This document shows positions 14,740 through 14,752 of a stretch of DNA of 14,752 nt, piece after piece (within the stretch, counting starts at the first letter, position 1; every line of letters begins with the position of its first letter). The notes beneath the pieces are model-generated. The model saw only the letters and a list, made by a program, of their open reading frames with translations. It did not search any database and was not told where the DNA came from. The position numbers were made by a program, and so were the translations under genes. The stretch is from JBJKPP01 sp046706145 (GTDB lineage Bacteria > Bacteroidota > Ignavibacteria > Ignavibacteriales > Ignavibacteriaceae). Where the stretch lies: assembly GCA_046706145.1 (NCBI GenBank), contig JBJKPP010000017.1, positions 1 through 14,752 of the forward strand, read 5' to 3'.

Positions 14740-14752
14740 TAGATTAATTTTT

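Noticed and set aside
13610..14748. AAATGATAGAT occurring on both sides of msrAB, as if flanking direct repeats
   Set aside because: The right copy overlaps the stop codon, the string is short and AT-rich, and there are no other signs of a mobile unit.

Overview
The window is AT-rich bacterial DNA with ten clear protein genes, one probable very small gene, and short intergenic regions that carry readable signals. Secreted GH92 and GH2 glycosidases, a lipoprotein MsrA-MsrB fusion, low GC and a mix of strong and weak Shine-Dalgarno sites suggest the Bacteroidota/Ignavibacteriota/Chlorobiota group. That placement is inferred from gene content only. I see no tRNA, rRNA, CRISPR array, insertion sequence or phage gene.

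Layout. (1) 1-2352, plus strand: a palindrome at 55-80, a four-unit 11-bp-period hexamer array at 143-181, then a tight operon. The operon encodes an SMR-type small membrane transporter, an SpsF-like cytidylyltransferase homologue whose catalytic signatures are eroded, and a calcineurin-like metallophosphoesterase. It ends at an intrinsic terminator (2332-2352). (2) 2373-6248: a cytoplasmic (alpha/alpha)6-barrel glycosidase-like protein on the minus strand diverges from a plus-strand unit made of a probable 27-residue membrane peptide and a GT4 glycosyltransferase. Between them lies a second, sharper 11-bp-period array of TTAACA-type hexamers (4794-4832). A long hairpin (6209-6248) closes the unit. 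(3) 6296-11194, minus strand: a secreted GH2 beta-glycosidase followed by a secreted GH92 alpha-mannosidase with extra C-terminal domains, a small glycan-degradation cassette without SusC/SusD in view. (4) 11297-14739, plus strand: a PhoB/OmpR-type response regulator, its HAMP histidine kinase, and a periplasmic lipoprotein MsrAB.

The most interesting signal is regulatory. Two arrays of four hexamers close to TTAAYA, repeated every 11 bp, lie at similar distances (about 61-67 nt) upstream of the first genes of two separate plus-strand units. Their layout resembles the PhoP box of Bacillus (TT[A/C/T]A[C/T]A units with about 5-nt spacers). The downstream genes include a GT4 enzyme with SqdX/MgtA-like features and a metallophosphoesterase, and a PhoB/PhoR-like pair lies in the same window. 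A phosphate-starvation envelope or lipid remodelling regulon is therefore a reasonable, testable inference. The sequence alone does not establish it.
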